Shown here piece after piece: positions 3,876 through 5,668 of a stretch of 5,668 bases of DNA. This DNA is from Betaproteobacteria bacterium (GTDB lineage: Bacteria; Pseudomonadota; Gammaproteobacteria; Burkholderiales; SG8-39). The notes under the pieces are model-generated. The model did not search any database, was not told the origin of the DNA, and saw nothing but the letters and a program-made list of their open reading frames with translations. The DNA lies in contig DAHVFK010000244.1 in assembly GCA_027317055.1 (NCBI GenBank), positions 1 to 5,668 of the forward strand, in the 5' to 3' direction. The position numbers and the translations under genes are program-made. Each line of letters opens with the position of its first letter. Positions within the stretch are counted from its first letter, which is position 1.

Positions 3876-5143
3876 GCCCTTTGCGCGGACTCGCCGGGCT
3901 GCGGATCTGGCTGCGCAAGCTCGGCCCGGGGCTGATCACCGGCGCGGCCGACGACGACCCGAGCGGGATCGGCACCTACTCGCAGGCCGGCGCCCAGTTC
4001 GGCTTCGCCACGCTGTGGACCCTGATCGTCACCTATCCGCTGATGGTGGCGATCCAGCTGATCAGCGCCCGCATCGGCCTGGTGACCGGGCAAGGCGTCG
4101 CCGCCAACATCCGGCGCCTGTACCCGCGCTGGGTGCTGCAGCCGATGATCATCCTGCTGCTGATCGCAAACACGATCAATATCGCCGCCGACCTCGGCGC
4201 CATGAGCGAGGCGCTGCGCCTGCTGGTCGGCGGGCCGGCGCTCGTCTACGTGCCGCTGTTCGGCGCGATCTCGGTGCTGCTGCAGGTGGTGATGCCCTAC
4301 CCGCGCTACGCGCCGCTGCTGAAATGGCTCGTGTGCGCGCTGTTCGCCTACGTCGGCACGGTGTTCGTGATCGACGTGCCGTGGCGCGAGGTCCTCATCG
4401 GCACGCTCGTTCCGACCATCAGCCTGAAGCGCGAGTACGTGCTGGTGCTGGTCGCGGTGTTCGGCACCACGATCAGTCCCTACCTGTTCTTCTGGCAGGC
4501 CTCGCACGAAGTCGAGGAGCAGCGCGCGGCCGGCTTCGGCGGCCCGCTCGCGCTCGAGCGCGCGCGCGAGCAGCTGCACCGGGTCAAGGTCGACACCTAC
4601 CTCGGCATGGGATTCTCCAACGTGGTCGCCTTCTTCATCATGCTCACCACCGCGGTGACGCTGCACCGCGTCGGGCTGACCGACATCCAGAACTCGGCCC
4701 AGGCGGCGCAGGCCCTACGCCCGATCGCGGGCGAGTTCGCCTTCGCGCTGTTCGCCGCCGGCATCATCGGCACCGGCATGCTCGCGATCCCAGTGCTCGC
4801 GGGCTCGGCGGCCTACGCAGTGGCCGAGACCCTCGAGTGGCGCTCGGGACTGGCGCTCAAGCCGCTCGAAGCGCGCGGCTTCTACGCCATCATCGTGGCC
4901 GCGACGGTGATCGGCGCCGGGATCGATTTCGCTCCGATCGACCCGATCAAGGCGCTGTTCTGGAGCGCGGTGATCAACGGCGTGGTCGCGGTGCCGATCA
5001 TGGCGGTGATGATGCTGCTCGCTTCGCGCCCGGAGGCGATGGGCCCGTTCGTCGTCAGCAAGCGTCTGAAGCGGCTCGGCTGGGCCGCCACGGCGACCAT
5101 GGCGCTCGCGGTCGCGCTGCTGCTCTACACCTCGTACGCCTAG
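3872..5143 (+). CDS. Nramp-family divalent metal transporter with divergent metal site
   Basis: The gene encodes 423 residues. Nramp proteins are inner-membrane, LeuT-fold transporters that usually import Mn2+ or Fe2+ with protons. About eleven membrane helices are visible (roughly residues 21-43, 46-68, 88-107, 121-141, 148-168, 188-210, 245-266, 286-310, 337-353, 362-385, 403-422). Helix 1 holds DDDPSGIGTYSQAGAQFG (27-44), which aligns with the canonical DPGN...QAGSQFG region. Asp29 is kept, but the metal-binding Asn becomes Gly32. Helix 6 reads TTISPYLFF (199-207) where canonical proteins have MPH, so Ser202 replaces the metal-binding Met. This places the protein in an Nramp-related subgroup with uncertain substrate, and I do not call it MntH. 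Its ATG lies within the srkA stop (ATGA), so translation is probably coupled. Start choice is firm because the conserved region begins about 15 residues in. Confidence 0.88.
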   Translation: MSPLRGLAGLRIWLRKLGPGLITGAADDDPSGIGTYSQAGAQFGFATLWTLIVTYPLMVAIQLISARIGLVTGQGVAANIRRLYPRWVLQPMIILLLIANTINIAADLGAMSEALRLLVGGPALVYVPLFGAISVLLQVVMPYPRYAPLLKWLVCALFAYVGTVFVIDVPWREVLIGTLVPTISLKREYVLVLVAVFGTTISPYLFFWQASHEVEEQRAAGFGGPLALERAREQLHRVKVDTYLGMGFSNVVAFFIMLTTAVTLHRVGLTDIQNSAQAAQALRPIAGEFAFALFAAGIIGTGMLAIPVLAGSAAYAVAETLEWRSGLALKPLEARGFYAIIVAATVIGAGIDFAPIDPIKALFWSAVINGVVAVPIMAVMMLLASRPEAMGPFVVSKRLKRLGWAATATMALAVALLLYTSYA

Positions 5144-5167
5144 CGCGCTTGCGGGGCGGGGCGCGCT
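5142..5167 (+). terminator. GC-rich hairpin after the transporter gene, possible terminator
   Basis: AGCGCGC (5142-5148) pairs perfectly with GCGCGCT (5161-5167) across a 12-base G-rich loop. It begins within the transporter stop codon. No T-run follows, so it may be a weak terminator or a structure that limits read-through into the sensor gene at 5207. Confidence 0.35.
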
Positions 5168-5206
5168 CCGCTACTGTTCGGGTCAACGTCCACAAGAACG
5201 AGAAAA

Positions 5207-5668
5207 GTGGCGCCTACCCAGCCGCTGAGCCAGAAGAAGCAGCCGATCCTCAGCATCGAGCAGGAGGAGCTGCGCGGCATCTCGCGCACCGTGGCCGAGA
5301 TCGAGTGGCTGCTGCTGATCCTGGTGCTGCTGTACCTGACCTTCGGCGGCCCGCCCGCCGCCAGCGAGCCCGCGATCTCCTCGGCGCTGTTCTTCTTCGC
5401 CGCGTTCGTGATGAGCTTCCGCTACACGAACTTCTACCGCGCCGAGACGCGCTGGAAGATCGGGATCGAGACCGTGGCGATGCTGGTGTTCATCACCTGG
5501 GTGCTGCTTTTCACCGGCCGCATCGCGAGCCCCCTGCTCAACACCTACCTGCTGGTTGTGATCACCAGCGCGCTGACGCTGGGCAAGACCGCGACCATGA
5601 TCGAGACGGTGGTGATCGCGCTCTGCTACGTGGCACTAAGCGACCGATGGGCGGCAGGTGCGCTGCCC
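5207..5668 (+). CDS. Membrane sensor protein, N-terminal fragment (probable histidine kinase or diguanylate cyclase)
   Basis: The frame is open from a GTG at 5207 through the right edge, giving 154 residues. A hydrophilic head (1-33) is followed by about five hydrophobic helices (34-47, 57-71, 89-103, 112-126, 132-145). The connector TGRIASPLLNTYLLVVITSA (103-122) resembles the SPxxxxYLL turn of five- or six-span input domains that I recall from PilS-like sensor kinases and GGDEF proteins. The output domain lies beyond the window, so the signalling role is inference; another multi-span membrane protein is possible. The reading frame is open back to the transporter stop at 5141-5143, but no ATG occurs in that interval. 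GTG 5207 is the most natural start, though its ribosome site is weak (AACGAGA just upstream). It lies 63 bases after the transporter gene, so co-transcription with srkA is possible. Confidence 0.7.
   Translation, partial: MAPTQPLSQKKQPILSIEQEELRGISRTVAEIEWLLLILVLLYLTFGGPPAASEPAISSALFFFAAFVMSFRYTNFYRAETRWKIGIETVAMLVFITWVLLFTGRIASPLLNTYLLVVITSALTLGKTATMIETVVIALCYVALSDRWAAGALP

Noticed and set aside
3803..4666. Long minus-strand open frame antisense to the Nramp-family gene
   Set aside because: It is His/Asp/Arg/Gln-rich low-complexity translation with no ribosome site, a shadow of the transporter's codon bias.
5149..5177. TTGCGG-N17-TACTGT as a promoter for the sensor gene
   Set aside because: The spacing is right, but each hexamer matches consensus at only three of six positions and the region overlaps the GC-rich hairpin, so it is not better than chance.

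Overview
The window is GC-rich chromosomal DNA from a proteobacterium. A betaproteobacterium (Burkholderiales-like) fits best, judging from the MlaF-type ATPase, the SrkA-type kinase, the exported MsrB and the Tat-type dienelactone hydrolase leader. This placement comes from recalled family resemblance, not from a search. No tRNA, rRNA, CRISPR array, insertion sequence or phage gene is visible, and nothing suggests recent transfer.

Layout, left to right: (1) positions 1-197, minus strand, the N-terminus of a Tat-exported dienelactone hydrolase family protein that runs off the left edge; (2) 245-574, plus strand, a small SmpA/BamE-like lipoprotein; (3) 709-1152, plus strand, a secreted glycine-zipper protein; (4) 1149-1949, minus strand, an MlaF-type ABC ATPase whose stop codon interlocks with that of the glycine-zipper gene; (5) 2076-2555, plus strand, an exported MsrB; (6) 2563-2757, minus strand, a 64-residue single-span membrane protein absent from simple long-ORF views; (7) 2889-3875 and 3872-5143, plus strand, a two-gene unit encoding SrkA kinase and an Nramp-family transporter, joined by an ATGA overlap; (8) 5207 to the right edge, plus strand, the membrane-embedded N-terminus of a probable sensor protein with a GTG start.

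Most genes act in or at the envelope: outer-membrane lipoprotein, periplasmic glycine-zipper protein, lipid-transport ATPase, periplasmic methionine sulfoxide repair, stress kinase, metal transporter and membrane sensor. They do not form one operon, since strands alternate and several gene pairs are divergent or convergent. A shared envelope-stress theme is inference only.

The most unusual points are: the ATPase has tyrosine where ABC ATPases carry the switch histidine, and it stands alone without mlaE/D/C/B; the Nramp protein lacks the canonical DPGN and MPH metal-site motifs; srkA appears to be transcribed as a leaderless mRNA; and the MsrB has no resolving cysteine. No wholly new multi-gene system is evident. 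No gene-free stretch exceeds about 135 bases.
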